Source: Clostridiales bacterium
Lineage (GTDB): Bacteria; Bacillota; Clostridia; Peptostreptococcales; NVVX01
Length of the DNA: 31,570 nucleotides
Assembly: GCA_021129785.1 (NCBI GenBank)
Contig: JAJOKQ010000136.1
Location: 4,132-35,701, forward strand
Reading direction: 5' to 3'
In this document: piece by piece, positions 17,390 to 26,659 of the stretch
How positions within the stretch are numbered: the first letter of the stretch is position 1
How the letters are laid out: each line of letters begins with the position of its first letter
The notes under the pieces: generated by a model
The model's database searches: none
What the model was told of the DNA's origin: nothing
What the model saw: only the letters and a program-made list of their open reading frames with translations
Made by a program: the position numbers and the translations under genes

Positions 17390-17986
17390 ATGCAGAAATA
17401 TAGTTCGGGACTTGTCTCAGAATCTTTTTGGTTTGTTGAATTCAAACAATTCATAAAACTAATAGTCGCAGGGAAGTCTTGGGATGAAATAAAAGAATTA
17501 TGTCTAAAGGATAATCTACTAGGAATTTCTAAAGAGTATCGTGCAAAGCGAATCATTGGTTATTTGAAAAATCGAGTGCAGGTACTAGAGGATGATCTAC
17601 TAGATTTGTTCTTAACAAGTGATTTGGTAACACAGAAAATTATTACACTGATTGCGATTGCTAAAGGAAATAGATTGTTTAAGGAATTTCTATACGAAGA
17701 ATATAGGGAAAAGTCTATATTAGGTATTGAAGAACTTACAGCAAGTGATGTAAGTATATTTTTTAATAAAAAACAAGACCAGAGTGAAGATATTGCAAAC
17801 TGGACAGATGTAACCTTAAAAAGGCTTCGTAGTTCATATATGAATTTTTTAACGAATGCAGGTTTGCTGACTGTGGTATATGGAAAAAGACTTATTACTC
17901 CTCCAATATTAGATTTTGCATTAGAAAATTATCTAAAGGATAAAGGTGAAATGTATATTGCAAAAGCTGTTACGGGGGTGAGTTAA
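17390..17986 (+). CDS. brxA: BrxA (DUF1819), BREX component
   Basis: First gene of the type 1 BREX operon. BrxA proteins are about 200 residues, all-helical, and bind DNA; in E. coli-type systems the gene is needed, or partly needed, for full defence. The 198 residues begin MQKYSSGLVSESFWFVEFKQ, the characteristic DUF1819 opening, and contain KRIIGYLKNRVQVLEDDLLD and TDVTLKRLRSSYMNFLTNAG, also typical. ATG 17390 is placed 6 bp after GGAGGA (17378-17383). ATGs at 17366 and 17384 overlap or touch that ribosome binding site and are less likely. The stop codon is followed directly by the brxB ATG. It lies 61 bp after the broken regulator gene. Confidence 0.92.
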   Translation: MQKYSSGLVSESFWFVEFKQFIKLIVAGKSWDEIKELCLKDNLLGISKEYRAKRIIGYLKNRVQVLEDDLLDLFLTSDLVTQKIITLIAIAKGNRLFKEFLYEEYREKSILGIEELTASDVSIFFNKKQDQSEDIANWTDVTLKRLRSSYMNFLTNAGLLTVVYGKRLITPPILDFALENYLKDKGEMYIAKAVTGVS

Positions 17987-18571
17987 ATGCATAGATTAGA
18001 AGCGAGACTGAATCTGTTAGAAGAAAAAATTAAACAGCCAAACTTTCGACAAAACAAAGGTCTTGGGAATGAAGTTGGTTATTATGTGTTTGATTACCCT
18101 GCTGAACAAGAACTTATTGTAAGAGAAAGGGTAGGGTATTTAAAGAATAAATTTGAAAATAGTATGTATGATTTCAAAATAGTTGTTTTTGATCTTTACG
18201 ATATAATTATTGACTTATTGATACAAGAAGGTTTTTTAGAGATCTGTGAAGAGTTTGAAAAGACAAAGGGACTCAAAGAAATAACTAGAGCAGTCAATGA
18301 AATGCTTCGTATGGAAGAGGATAACCAAAGCAATGAAGTATTAGCTCATATTAAGAACAATACGCCTAAAGATGCCATTGTTTTTTTAACGGGTGTAGGA
18401 AAGTGCTTCCCGATTTTGAGATCACATAAAATATTGAACAACCTGCACCAGTTTGTTGATGATGTACCGGTGGTCATGTTCTTTCCGGGTAATTATGATG
18501 GGCAGTCACTTATGCTTTTTTCTGAAATTAAAGACGATAACTACTATAGAGCTTTTAAGATTGTAGATTGA
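17987..18571 (+). CDS. brxB: BrxB (DUF1788), BREX component
   Basis: Small core BREX protein of 194 residues. The DUF1788 family is recognised by the N-terminal HRLEARLNLLEEKI, the central FKIVVFDLYDIIIDLLIQEG, AIVFLTGVGKCFPILRSHKI and the C-terminal VPVVMFFPGNYDGQSLMLF. BrxB has no known enzymatic motif. In published BREX systems it is essential for both methylation and defence and is thought to act in a complex with PglX, PglZ and BrxC. It starts immediately after the brxA stop, with GGGGGTGAG as ribosome binding site inside the end of brxA, so the two are translationally coupled. Its stop lies in the first of several tandem octamers that run up to brxC. Confidence 0.92.
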   Translation: MHRLEARLNLLEEKIKQPNFRQNKGLGNEVGYYVFDYPAEQELIVRERVGYLKNKFENSMYDFKIVVFDLYDIIIDLLIQEGFLEICEEFEKTKGLKEITRAVNEMLRMEEDNQSNEVLAHIKNNTPKDAIVFLTGVGKCFPILRSHKILNNLHQFVDDVPVVMFFPGNYDGQSLMLFSEIKDDNYYRAFKIVD

Positions 18572-18596
18572 GAGTTTGAGAGATTGAGAGGTTGAG
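18568..18596 (+). repeat. Tandem octamer repeat TTGAGAGN between brxB and brxC
   Basis: Three full copies (TTGAGAGT 18568-18575, TTGAGAGA 18576-18583, TTGAGAGG 18584-18591) and a partial fourth TTGAG (18592-18596). The brxB stop TGA (18569-18571) is in the first copy. GAGAGG in the third is the likely ribosome binding site of brxC. Confidence 0.85.
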
Positions 18597-18600
18597 TAAA

Positions 18601-21600
18601 ATGATTGTAAAAAATATGTTTGCAAAAGACATTGACAGAGATATTAAAGGCGTTATTAAAGTCGGTCAAGGTGATGATGAAAATGTAAAACAGGAACTTG
18701 AAGAATATGTTGTAACACGAGAGTTGCAGAAGTATTTTGCTGACTTCTTTTCCAGTTATAAAAAGGGTATTGTGGGGAACACAGATAAAATGGGGGTATG
18801 GATTTCCGGCTTCTTTGGAAGTGGTAAATCTCACTTCTTAAAAATTCTGTCATACTTATTAGAAAATCGTGTTGTCGATGGCAAATCGGCTATTGATTAT
18901 TTTATTGATGATAAAAAAATCAAAGATGAAATGGTTTTAGCTGATATGAAATTAGCAGGTAATACATCTAATGATGTAATCTTGTTTAATATTGATTCTA
19001 AAAGTGGCATGGGAGACACTCAAAATAATAAAGAAGCGATTCTTTCAGTTTTTCTTAAGGTTTTTAACCAACATCTAGGCTATTATGGAGCTAATCCATT
19101 TCTTGCAGATTTAGAGAGACACCTATCAGAGGAAGGTAAATATGAAAGTTTCAAACAAACTTTTGCTGAAATCAGAGGTAAAGAGTGGGTTGATTCTAGA
19201 CACCAATTTAGATTTATTCAAGATCATGTATGTAAGGCTTTGGTCCAAATAGATTATATGAGTATGGAAGCAGCAAAAAACTGGTGTGAAAGTTCAACCG
19301 GTGTCTATAATATTGACGTTACTACATTTGCGAATATGGTAAAAGAATACGTTGATAAAAAAGGGAATAATCATCATGTTGTTTTTCTAGTTGATGAAAT
19401 TGGTCAATATATTGGTGAAGACTCTAAGTTAATGTTAAATCTTCAGACAGTCATAGAAGATTTAGGTTCAGCATGTAGAGGCAAGGCTTGGGTCGCTGTA
19501 ACAAGTCAACAAGACATAGATAGTATCACAAAGACTAAGGGAAATGATTTTTCGAAAATCCAAGGCCGTTTTGATACAAGACTGTCCCTGTCATCTGCAA
19601 ATGTGGATGAAGTTATTAGAAAAAGAATACTCGAAAAATCAGAAGCAGGCAGACAAACATTAGGATTACTTTATGACGAGAAAGATACGATTATAAAGAA
19701 TCTTATTCTATTTAATGATGGCATCGAGAAGAAGTTATATTCAGACAGAGGTAATTTTGCTGCCATTTATCCATTTGTTCCATATCAGTTTAACTTGCTT
19801 GCTAGTGTTTTAACATCTATTAGAACTCATGGTGCCAGTGGTAAGCATTTGGCAGAAGGTGAGCGTTCTATGCTTGCCCTCTTTAAAGAATCTGCAATGA
19901 AAATAATGGAAAAATCTGAAGGTGCAATCGTACCCTTTAATCTTTTTTACGATGCACTTGAACAGTTTTTGGATCACAGCCATAAGGGTGTGATTATTCG
20001 TGCTTATGATAATGATTACTTGAATCCTGAAAAAGCAGATGAGTGTTTTGATGTCAATGTATTAAAAACACTCTTTATGATTAAATACGTTAAAGAGATT
20101 GTTGCAAACGTAGAAAATATAACCAGTTTAATGGTTTCTAATATAGATGATGATAGAATAGCTCTTAAAGATAAGGTTGAACAAGCTTTAAAGCGACTAA
20201 CAAGGCAAACTCTAATTCAAAAAACAGGCGATATTTATGTTTTTCTTACTGATGAAGAACAGGAAATAAACAGAGAAATAGAAAGTCAGAATGTAGAAAT
20301 TTCAGAGGTCATCGGCAAAGTCTCTGAACTAATTTTTGATGGTGTGTATGAGAATAAAAGCTATCGTTATCCTGCCTTTAATGGACGTTATACCTTTAGC
20401 TTCAATCAGGTTGTAGATGATCGTCCCTATAAAGCCAATCAGAAATTTGATATAACTTTAAAAATATTAACACCTAATTATGATTCAGGCATGGATGAAA
20501 CAACCCTTCGAATGATGAGTGGGCAAAATAGATATGTCATTGTTGCATTGCCAGATGATAAGGCTTTTATTGATGAAATTCGTTCAGCATTAAAAATAGA
20601 AAAGTATTTGAGATTAAATACTGCAAATATAGTTACTAAGTATGAGCAAATTAAAGAAGCGAAACGAGTTGAAATGAGAGAAAGAAATTCTAACGCTCGT
20701 ATTTTCCTTGAAGAATCACTAAAGAATGCAGATATATATACAAATGGAGATATGATTCAGAGTAATTCTAAGGATATTTCTTCTCGTATTAATGATGCCC
20801 TTGGAAAATTGGTTAATACAGTTTACCATAAAATTTCGTATATTAATGCGCCAATGAATGAATCACATGTAAAGGCAATACTAAAGGGGACAAACAATAG
20901 CCAGATTTCATTGGAAGGTGTAGATCAATTACCAAATAAGCTTGCGCTTAACGATGTATTAGACTTTGTTAGTTTAAATACTCAAAGGCACGCTAAAACA
21001 TCTATGAAGTCTATTATGGACCGTTTTACCAAGGCGCCATATGGATTTGTGGAAGATGATGTACAGTGGTTAGTGGCTAAGTTATTTAAAGATGGCGATG
21101 TTGCCTTTTTTGTAAATAATGAAGTGGTAACTTTATTAACTAAATCGGAAGATGAAATATTCCGCTACTTAAGCCGTAAAGAATATCTTGAAAAGCTATT
21201 GATTGAAAAAAGACAAAAGGCAAATGATAAGCAAAAAAAGGCTGTTAGAGAAGTCATGAAAGAGCTGTTTAATATCACACCTGTGAGTGATGAAGATGAC
21301 TCCATATTAAAGAGCTTCCAGCAGTATGCAGAAAACTTGAAGAATGACTTAGAAAAACTAGAAATACACTATAAAAATGAGCCAAGCTACCCGGGCAAAA
21401 ATATTGTAAAGGACGGGAAATGCTTATTAATCAATTTGTTGGAAATCAAATATTCAGCAGAATTTTTTAAGACTGTTGATGAAAAGCTTGAAGATTTACT
21501 GGATTTTGCAGAAGATTATGAACCGGTTAAGGATTTCTTTGATGGTGAACAAATTAAGATTTGGAATAAAAGTCTACGCTTGATGAACATATATGATGAT

Positions 21601-22242
21601 AGTAAGACATTTATTGTTAATCGTGATATAGAAATGACAGTGAATGAAATTAATTCAATCATGAAAAAATCTTCTCCATATAGTGACATTAGAAGAATTC
21701 CGGAACTATTAGAGCGTTATATGGATCTGTATAATACCATGCTAGACGAAATGGAAAAGCCTGTGTCAGCTGCTATTAAAGATGCCAGAGCACGTGTAAT
21801 TAACGAACTTGAAGGCAAAGAATGTAAAGAAAAATTAGAGAAGACCATTAATCAACGGTTTGCTGAGATACAAGAGAAGGCTGAAACATGTAATAATGTT
21901 GCTGTTTTACAAAATATTAAAGTTGAAGCTGATGCATTAAAAGTGCGCATGTTAAATGAGATTAATGCTGAAGAAGCACGTATTATTGCTTCAAAACAGA
22001 TACCGTCATGTCAAGTAGCTGGGTCTAATCAAGGGACTGTACCTGATCAAGTCAAGGAAGAGAAGGAAGCATTCCCGAAAGTTAAGATGAAACAGCAAAG
22101 AACGGTAAGTATTAAATCAATTAATTCAGAAGCTACGTGGAGAATTGAATCAGAAGCAGATGTAGAAAGATATATTGAAGAGCTAAAGGCAAAACTTAAA
22201 CAACATGTCAAAGAAGATATGATTTTAAATATTGAGTTTTAG
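18601..22242 (+). CDS. brxC: BrxC, large BREX ATPase
   Basis: Large core BREX protein of 1213 residues, matching the usual 1100-1250. The start MIVKNMFAKDIDRDIKGVIK matches the family opening. Walker A is GFFGSGKS at 70-77 (Lys76), and Walker B is VVFLVDEIGQYIG with Asp265-Glu266. KAWVAVTSQQDI and GRFDTRLSLSS follow, as in STAND/AAA-type ATPases. The C-terminal half is mostly helical and charged. BrxC (related to PglY) is required for methylation and phage exclusion in characterised systems; its exact action is unsettled. I prefer ATG 18601; an in-frame TTG at 18592 would add three residues. The ribosome binding site lies within the octamer repeat. The accessory locus follows after 16 bp. Confidence 0.93.
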   Translation: MIVKNMFAKDIDRDIKGVIKVGQGDDENVKQELEEYVVTRELQKYFADFFSSYKKGIVGNTDKMGVWISGFFGSGKSHFLKILSYLLENRVVDGKSAIDYFIDDKKIKDEMVLADMKLAGNTSNDVILFNIDSKSGMGDTQNNKEAILSVFLKVFNQHLGYYGANPFLADLERHLSEEGKYESFKQTFAEIRGKEWVDSRHQFRFIQDHVCKALVQIDYMSMEAAKNWCESSTGVYNIDVTTFANMVKEYVDKKGNNHHVVFLVDEIGQYIGEDSKLMLNLQTVIEDLGSACRGKAWVAVTSQQDIDSITKTKGNDFSKIQGRFDTRLSLSSANVDEVIRKRILEKSEAGRQTLGLLYDEKDTIIKNLILFNDGIEKKLYSDRGNFAAIYPFVPYQFNLLASVLTSIRTHGASGKHLAEGERSMLALFKESAMKIMEKSEGAIVPFNLFYDALEQFLDHSHKGVIIRAYDNDYLNPEKADECFDVNVLKTLFMIKYVKEIVANVENITSLMVSNIDDDRIALKDKVEQALKRLTRQTLIQKTGDIYVFLTDEEQEINREIESQNVEISEVIGKVSELIFDGVYENKSYRYPAFNGRYTFSFNQVVDDRPYKANQKFDITLKILTPNYDSGMDETTLRMMSGQNRYVIVALPDDKAFIDEIRSALKIEKYLRLNTANIVTKYEQIKEAKRVEMRERNSNARIFLEESLKNADIYTNGDMIQSNSKDISSRINDALGKLVNTVYHKISYINAPMNESHVKAILKGTNNSQISLEGVDQLPNKLALNDVLDFVSLNTQRHAKTSMKSIMDRFTKAPYGFVEDDVQWLVAKLFKDGDVAFFVNNEVVTLLTKSEDEIFRYLSRKEYLEKLLIEKRQKANDKQKKAVREVMKELFNITPVSDEDDSILKSFQQYAENLKNDLEKLEIHYKNEPSYPGKNIVKDGKCLLINLLEIKYSAEFFKTVDEKLEDLLDFAEDYEPVKDFFDGEQIKIWNKSLRLMNIYDDSKTFIVNRDIEMTVNEINSIMKKSSPYSDIRRIPELLERYMDLYNTMLDEMEKPVSAAIKDARARVINELEGKECKEKLEKTINQRFAEIQEKAETCNNVAVLQNIKVEADALKVRMLNEINAEEARIIASKQIPSCQVAGSNQGTVPDQVKEEKEAFPKVKMKQQRTVSIKSINSEATWRIESEADVERYIEELKAKLKQHVKEDMILNIEF

Positions 22243-22258
22243 TGGGAGGATGCATTTA

Positions 22259-22495
22259 ATGAATAAGATTGATATTGTTGAAAGTTATATAAATAGATGC
22301 ACCGAAGAGCATACTATGGAGTCTGCTAAGAAATTGGTAAATAATATTTTAGGCGTATTTTCAAATTATATTGATGGAATAACTTTAAATTTGGATCTAT
22401 TTGATTATAGTCGTATAAGTAGTTTAAGAACTGTAGATTATATTGGAGATGTATCATTACTTAAAGAAAACTTGAATTTTACAAGGCATCTTTGA
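22259..22495 (+). CDS. N-terminal piece of BREX-embedded accessory gene (unknown)
   Basis: 78 codons starting at ATG 22259 after GGGAGG (22244-22249). The protein is MNKIDIVESYINRCTEEHTM onward, helical, with no recognised domain. The last codons (ENLNFTRHL) look unnatural. Slipping back one base at the AAA of 22463-22465 gives KRKLEFYKASLTETEKKNDL, which runs straight into the next open frame without a stop. The simplest reading is one ancestral gene, 22259-23127, of 289 codons that has lost one A from an AAAA run. I list it as a piece rather than an independent gene. It sits between brxC and pglX, a position where extra genes are often inserted in BREX operons. Confidence 0.6.
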   Translation: MNKIDIVESYINRCTEEHTMESAKKLVNNILGVFSNYIDGITLNLDLFDYSRISSLRTVDYIGDVSLLKENLNFTRHL

Positions 22496-23127
22496 CTGAA
22501 ACAGAAAAGAAGAATGACCTTTTTTGGGATTTTAAAGAAATGTTTGAACAAGATCTGAAAAATCTGCAATCTGCAAAGTCATATATAAATAATAGTGAGA
22601 CACCTGAAATTGCGAAGCAACAGTTATATAAAGAGATAACAGCTAAATACCATAATATAATACCGAATTTAGGGTCAGGGTTATATCAATATTTTGCTGA
22701 ACAGGGATTTTATGATGAAGTTTCAGGCGATTCTTTAAGTCACAATTTAGATCAAATTTACCATAAATTAATTGCATTCAAAACAATTGGATTTCCTGGT
22801 GTAATTAAAGAAACGACAACGCCACTTCAGCAACTTATTATAAGCAACAATAGTACAGCTAATACCAATGCAACCGTTACAATATCAATTTCCAATACGA
22901 TTGAATTAATTAACCAAATGCCACCTGATATATTGTCTGATAAAGAAAAAGAAGAATTGGAAGAAAAATTATCAGCTATAGAACTCGCTAAAACAAGTGG
23001 AAATAAAGAAAAGTTAGCGGGGAAAGTTGGGAATGTTCTTAAATACATTGCTGACAAAGGAATCGAAGTAGGTATTGTTGTACTGCCTTATTTAGGTAAA
23101 ATATCAAAATTCATTCAATCACTGTAG
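22492..23127 (+). CDS. Main piece of BREX-embedded accessory gene, hydrophobic tail (unknown)
   Basis: 211 codons if read from TTG 22492, which overlaps the preceding stop by 4 bp and has no good ribosome binding site; it more likely continues the preceding piece through a frameshift. The N-terminal 110 residues are helical and charged. An Asn/Ser/Thr-rich linker follows (SNNSTANTNATVTISISN, about 120-137). A charged helical segment comes next (PPDILSDKEKEELEEKLSAI) and then a hydrophobic tail (VGNVLKYIADKGIEVGIVVL to PYLGKISKFIQSL). From memory, similar linker-plus-tail endings occur in other small proteins of defence loci, and the tail might touch membrane; this is inference. No catalytic motif was recognised. 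pglX follows after 15 bp. Confidence 0.6.
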   Translation: MTETEKKNDLFWDFKEMFEQDLKNLQSAKSYINNSETPEIAKQQLYKEITAKYHNIIPNLGSGLYQYFAEQGFYDEVSGDSLSHNLDQIYHKLIAFKTIGFPGVIKETTTPLQQLIISNNSTANTNATVTISISNTIELINQMPPDILSDKEKEELEEKLSAIELAKTSGNKEKLAGKVGNVLKYIADKGIEVGIVVLPYLGKISKFIQSL

Positions 23128-23142
23128 TTTAGGAGGCACACG

Positions 23143-26100
23143 ATGAACAAGACAGCAATTAAAAACTTTGCCATATGGGCAAGACGCAAACTAATTAGTG
23201 ACATAATATACAAAGCTAGACTTTTAGGTATTAATGAAAATGGAATTTCTGAACCATTACCTATTTCTACAGATAATATCCAGTTCTTTGACATTGGTAC
23301 TGGAAAGCCTACCGAAATAGCCAATGATGAAATTAAGCAGCGAAAAGCACTTGTCGCACGTATAAAAGAAAAGGAAAGTACATCTGATTATAAAACCGCT
23401 TATAAATATGTTGTGGAGGAAGTAGCCTATACATGGTTTAATAGGCTGATCGCTATACGATTTATGGAAGTCAATGACTATCTACCTTCACGTGTACGTG
23501 TACTTTCTAGCCATATTCAAGGTAAGTCTGAACCGGATATCGTTACAACACCATTTGAAACAGATATGGATTTCACGGCTTATGAACAAGATAGAATCAT
23601 GCAGTTAAAAGATGAAAATAAATTGGATGAATTATGCCGCATGCTCTTTATTAAGCAATGTAATAAGTTAAATGAAGTACTACCGGGATTATTTGAGAAG
23701 ACATCTGATCACACAGAACTGTTATTAAACATCTCGTTTACTGATCAAGAAGGCATCATAAATCATTTGATTAATGATATTGCAGAAGAGGATTTTACAG
23801 AAGCTGTTGAGATTATCGGATGGTTGTATCAGTATTATAACGAAGAACGTAAAAATGAAGTTATCAATATATATAAAGGAATGGTAAAGAAAGAAGATAT
23901 ACCAGCTGCAACACAACTATTTACTACTGATTGGGTTGTGCGCTATATGGTAGATAATTCATTAGGTAGATATTGGATTGAACGAAATCCACAGAGCAAA
24001 TTACAAGAAAAGCTTGAATACTTTGTAACACCAAAGAGTGGACAAATTCAATATTTGAATGAAAAAGTATCACTGGAAGAACTTACATTTTTTGACCCAT
24101 GTATGGGAAGTGGTCACATTCTTGTATATGCTTTTGATGTGCTTATGGAAATATACAGAGAGTGTGGATATTTGGATAGAGATGCAGCAAGTGAAATTGT
24201 TGAAAAGAATATATTTGGATTAGATATTGATGACCGGGCTTATCAGCTAGCATACTTTGCGGTTATGATGAAAGCTAGAAGTTATGATAGGAGGTTTTTG
24301 ACAAGAGATGTAATTCCAAAAGTCTACCCAATATATGATTATACTGATATATCTAAGACTGATCATGAAGAGTTACAATACCTTATTGATGAGTTCAAAA
24401 ATGCAAAACAGTATGGCTCGCTTCTAAATCTGAAATCAGATATAGACTTAGTTTCTGTAAAGGATTATTTAGAGCAAATACAAGGACAACTTAGTCTTGA
24501 TACAGTTAATTTAACTAAAATAGAAAATTTGATTTTGGTAGCAGAGGTGTTGATAAATAAATATACTGTTGCTTGTACTAATCCGCCTTATTTGAACAAA
24601 ATGAATCGTGAATTAAAAAGTTATATTAATAAACATTACAAAAAATACTCAAGTGATTTATTTTCAGTATTTATGTACAAGAATTTTGATTATTGTAAAG
24701 CAAATGGATATAGTGCTTTTATGACTCCTTTTGTATGGATGTTTATAAAAACATATGAAAAATTAAGAGAATATATTATTGAAGAAAAATCTATAACAAC
24801 ACTAATTCAAATGGAATATTCAGCTTTTGAAGAAGCAACAGTACCTATTTGCACTTTTGTTTTAAAGAATGGAAGCGAAAAGGAAAAAGGTCTATATATA
24901 AAATTATCTGATTTTAAAGGTGGAATGCAAGTACAAAAGAATAAAGTACTAGAAGCGATTTATGATGAAAGTTGTAATTATTTCCATGAAACTAGTGAAA
25001 GTAATTTTTCGAGTATACCTGGTAAACCTATTGCATATTGGATTCAACCTGGAATACAAAATGTTTTTTCTAATGGAATTATGCTAGATGAAATATCTGA
25101 GATTGTAACGGGTATGGTGACAGGAAATAATAGTAAATATTTAAGAGCTTGGACAGAAATTGATTTTTCGAAAATAGCACTTTATAATTCTGATATTGAT
25201 AACATTGAAATATCTAAACAGTATTGGATTCCATATAATAAAGGTGGTAAAGCTCGTAAGTGGTATGGAAATAATGAGTATGTCGTAAAGTGGAGTGAAT
25301 CTGAGAATTTTAAAAGTGCTAGGCCCACTTTTAAACATCTGTATTTAAAAGAAGGATTGACATGGTCATTTGTAACTTCTGGTATGTTTAATGCAAGATA
25401 TTATCCTGAAGGTTTTTTATGGGATACGGCGGGCTCTCCATGTGTAATTCATGATAAGAAAAAACTTTATTATGTTCTTGGATATCTGTCTACAAAGATT
25501 GCAGATACGATCTTAAAGATAATTAACCCTACAATTAATTGTCAAGCAATTGATATTAAAAGATTACCAATTATTTTGAATAATGATTTAGAAGATATAG
25601 TGTACAGAATTGTTGAAAATTCAATTGATATTTCAAAAGTAGATTGGGATTCTTTTGAAATATCTTGGGATTATAAAAAGCATCCATTAATAAATGGATT
25701 AGACATAAAATCTGCATATAATAAATGGGAAGAGGATTGTTTAGAGAGATTCAACCATTTAAAAATTAATGAGGAAGAATTAAGCAAAATATTCATAGAA
25801 GTATTTGATTTAAAAAATGAAATGAACTCAATAATCAGTGATAAAGAAGTTACAATTAAGAAATCAGATTTAAAAAGAGAGATTAAAAGTTTTATTTCAT
25901 ATGCTGTAGGATGTATATTTGGTCGCTACTCTCTTGATAATGATGGTATAGCATATGCAGGAGGACAGTGGGATTCGAGTAAGTATAGTTCTTTTATTCC
26001 TGATAAAGATAATTGCATTCCAATAACAGATGAAGAATATCTTGAAGATGATATTGTTGGTCGTTTTGTTGAGTTTGTAAAAGTGGTTTATGGTAAAGAA

Positions 26101-26607
26101 ACACTTGAAGAAAACCTTGATTTTATTGCAAAAGCATTAGGAGGTAAGGGAGATTCTTCAAGGGAAGTTATAAGAAACTATTTTATCAAAGACTTCTTTA
26201 AAGATCATGTAAAAACCTACAAAAAACGACCTATTTATTGGCTATATGATAGTGGCAAACAAAATGGTTTAAAAGCACTTATTTACATGCATCGCTACAC
26301 AGCAGATTCAACGGGAATAGTCCGTGTTGATTATCTTCATAAGATGCAAAAAATCTATATGAGGGAGATTGATCGTATGCAAGATATGATTGAGAATAGT
26401 TCGCATGCTAGGGATGTAGCACAGGCTGAGAAGCGAAAGGAAAAGCTGATAAAGCAATTAAAAGAGACAAAAGAGTATGACGAGAAAATCGCTCATATTG
26501 CTCTTAGCCGTATTGATATTGACCTTGATGATGGTGTAAAGGTTAATTATGATAAAGCTCAAACAGCACAAGATGGTAAGAAATTAGATATATTAGCAAA
26601 AATATAA
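23143..26607 (+). CDS. pglX: PglX (BrxX), BREX adenine-specific DNA methyltransferase
   Basis: SAM-dependent N6-adenine methyltransferase of 1154 residues that marks host DNA at an asymmetric motif so that the BREX system ignores it. The catalytic domain shows SAM motif I FFDPCMGSGHILVYAFDVL (Asp318, Gly322, Gly324) and the target-base motif TNPPYLNK (Asn480-Pro481-Pro482-Tyr483), the gamma-class order. Downstream, AFEEATVPICTFVLK and EIVTGMVTGNNSKYLRAW begin the target-recognition region, followed by WDTAGSPCVIH and a C-terminal helical part (KMQKIYMREIDRMQDMIENS). No nuclease motif is visible. ATG 23143 follows AGGAGG. The stretch of about 24600-25870 looks more AT-rich by eye than its surroundings, as expected for a swapped specificity region. 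The specific motif cannot be predicted here. Confidence 0.94.
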   Translation: MNKTAIKNFAIWARRKLISDIIYKARLLGINENGISEPLPISTDNIQFFDIGTGKPTEIANDEIKQRKALVARIKEKESTSDYKTAYKYVVEEVAYTWFNRLIAIRFMEVNDYLPSRVRVLSSHIQGKSEPDIVTTPFETDMDFTAYEQDRIMQLKDENKLDELCRMLFIKQCNKLNEVLPGLFEKTSDHTELLLNISFTDQEGIINHLINDIAEEDFTEAVEIIGWLYQYYNEERKNEVINIYKGMVKKEDIPAATQLFTTDWVVRYMVDNSLGRYWIERNPQSKLQEKLEYFVTPKSGQIQYLNEKVSLEELTFFDPCMGSGHILVYAFDVLMEIYRECGYLDRDAASEIVEKNIFGLDIDDRAYQLAYFAVMMKARSYDRRFLTRDVIPKVYPIYDYTDISKTDHEELQYLIDEFKNAKQYGSLLNLKSDIDLVSVKDYLEQIQGQLSLDTVNLTKIENLILVAEVLINKYTVACTNPPYLNKMNRELKSYINKHYKKYSSDLFSVFMYKNFDYCKANGYSAFMTPFVWMFIKTYEKLREYIIEEKSITTLIQMEYSAFEEATVPICTFVLKNGSEKEKGLYIKLSDFKGGMQVQKNKVLEAIYDESCNYFHETSESNFSSIPGKPIAYWIQPGIQNVFSNGIMLDEISEIVTGMVTGNNSKYLRAWTEIDFSKIALYNSDIDNIEISKQYWIPYNKGGKARKWYGNNEYVVKWSESENFKSARPTFKHLYLKEGLTWSFVTSGMFNARYYPEGFLWDTAGSPCVIHDKKKLYYVLGYLSTKIADTILKIINPTINCQAIDIKRLPIILNNDLEDIVYRIVENSIDISKVDWDSFEISWDYKKHPLINGLDIKSAYNKWEEDCLERFNHLKINEEELSKIFIEVFDLKNEMNSIISDKEVTIKKSDLKREIKSFISYAVGCIFGRYSLDNDGIAYAGGQWDSSKYSSFIPDKDNCIPITDEEYLEDDIVGRFVEFVKVVYGKETLEENLDFIAKALGGKGDSSREVIRNYFIKDFFKDHVKTYKKRPIYWLYDSGKQNGLKALIYMHRYTADSTGIVRVDYLHKMQKIYMREIDRMQDMIENSSHARDVAQAEKRKEKLIKQLKETKEYDEKIAHIALSRIDIDLDDGVKVNYDKAQTAQDGKKLDILAKI

Positions 26608-26659
26608 TGGGTAAATCCCATGGACTTTATAGCAATAGAAGGATGTAGGCGGTGAAATA

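Noticed and set aside
22460..22471. Programmed -1 ribosomal frameshift joining the two accessory frames
   Set aside because: The site reads CTT AAA GAA AAC and does not form an X XXY YYZ slippery heptamer in the zero frame; a lost A is simpler. It is not fully excluded.
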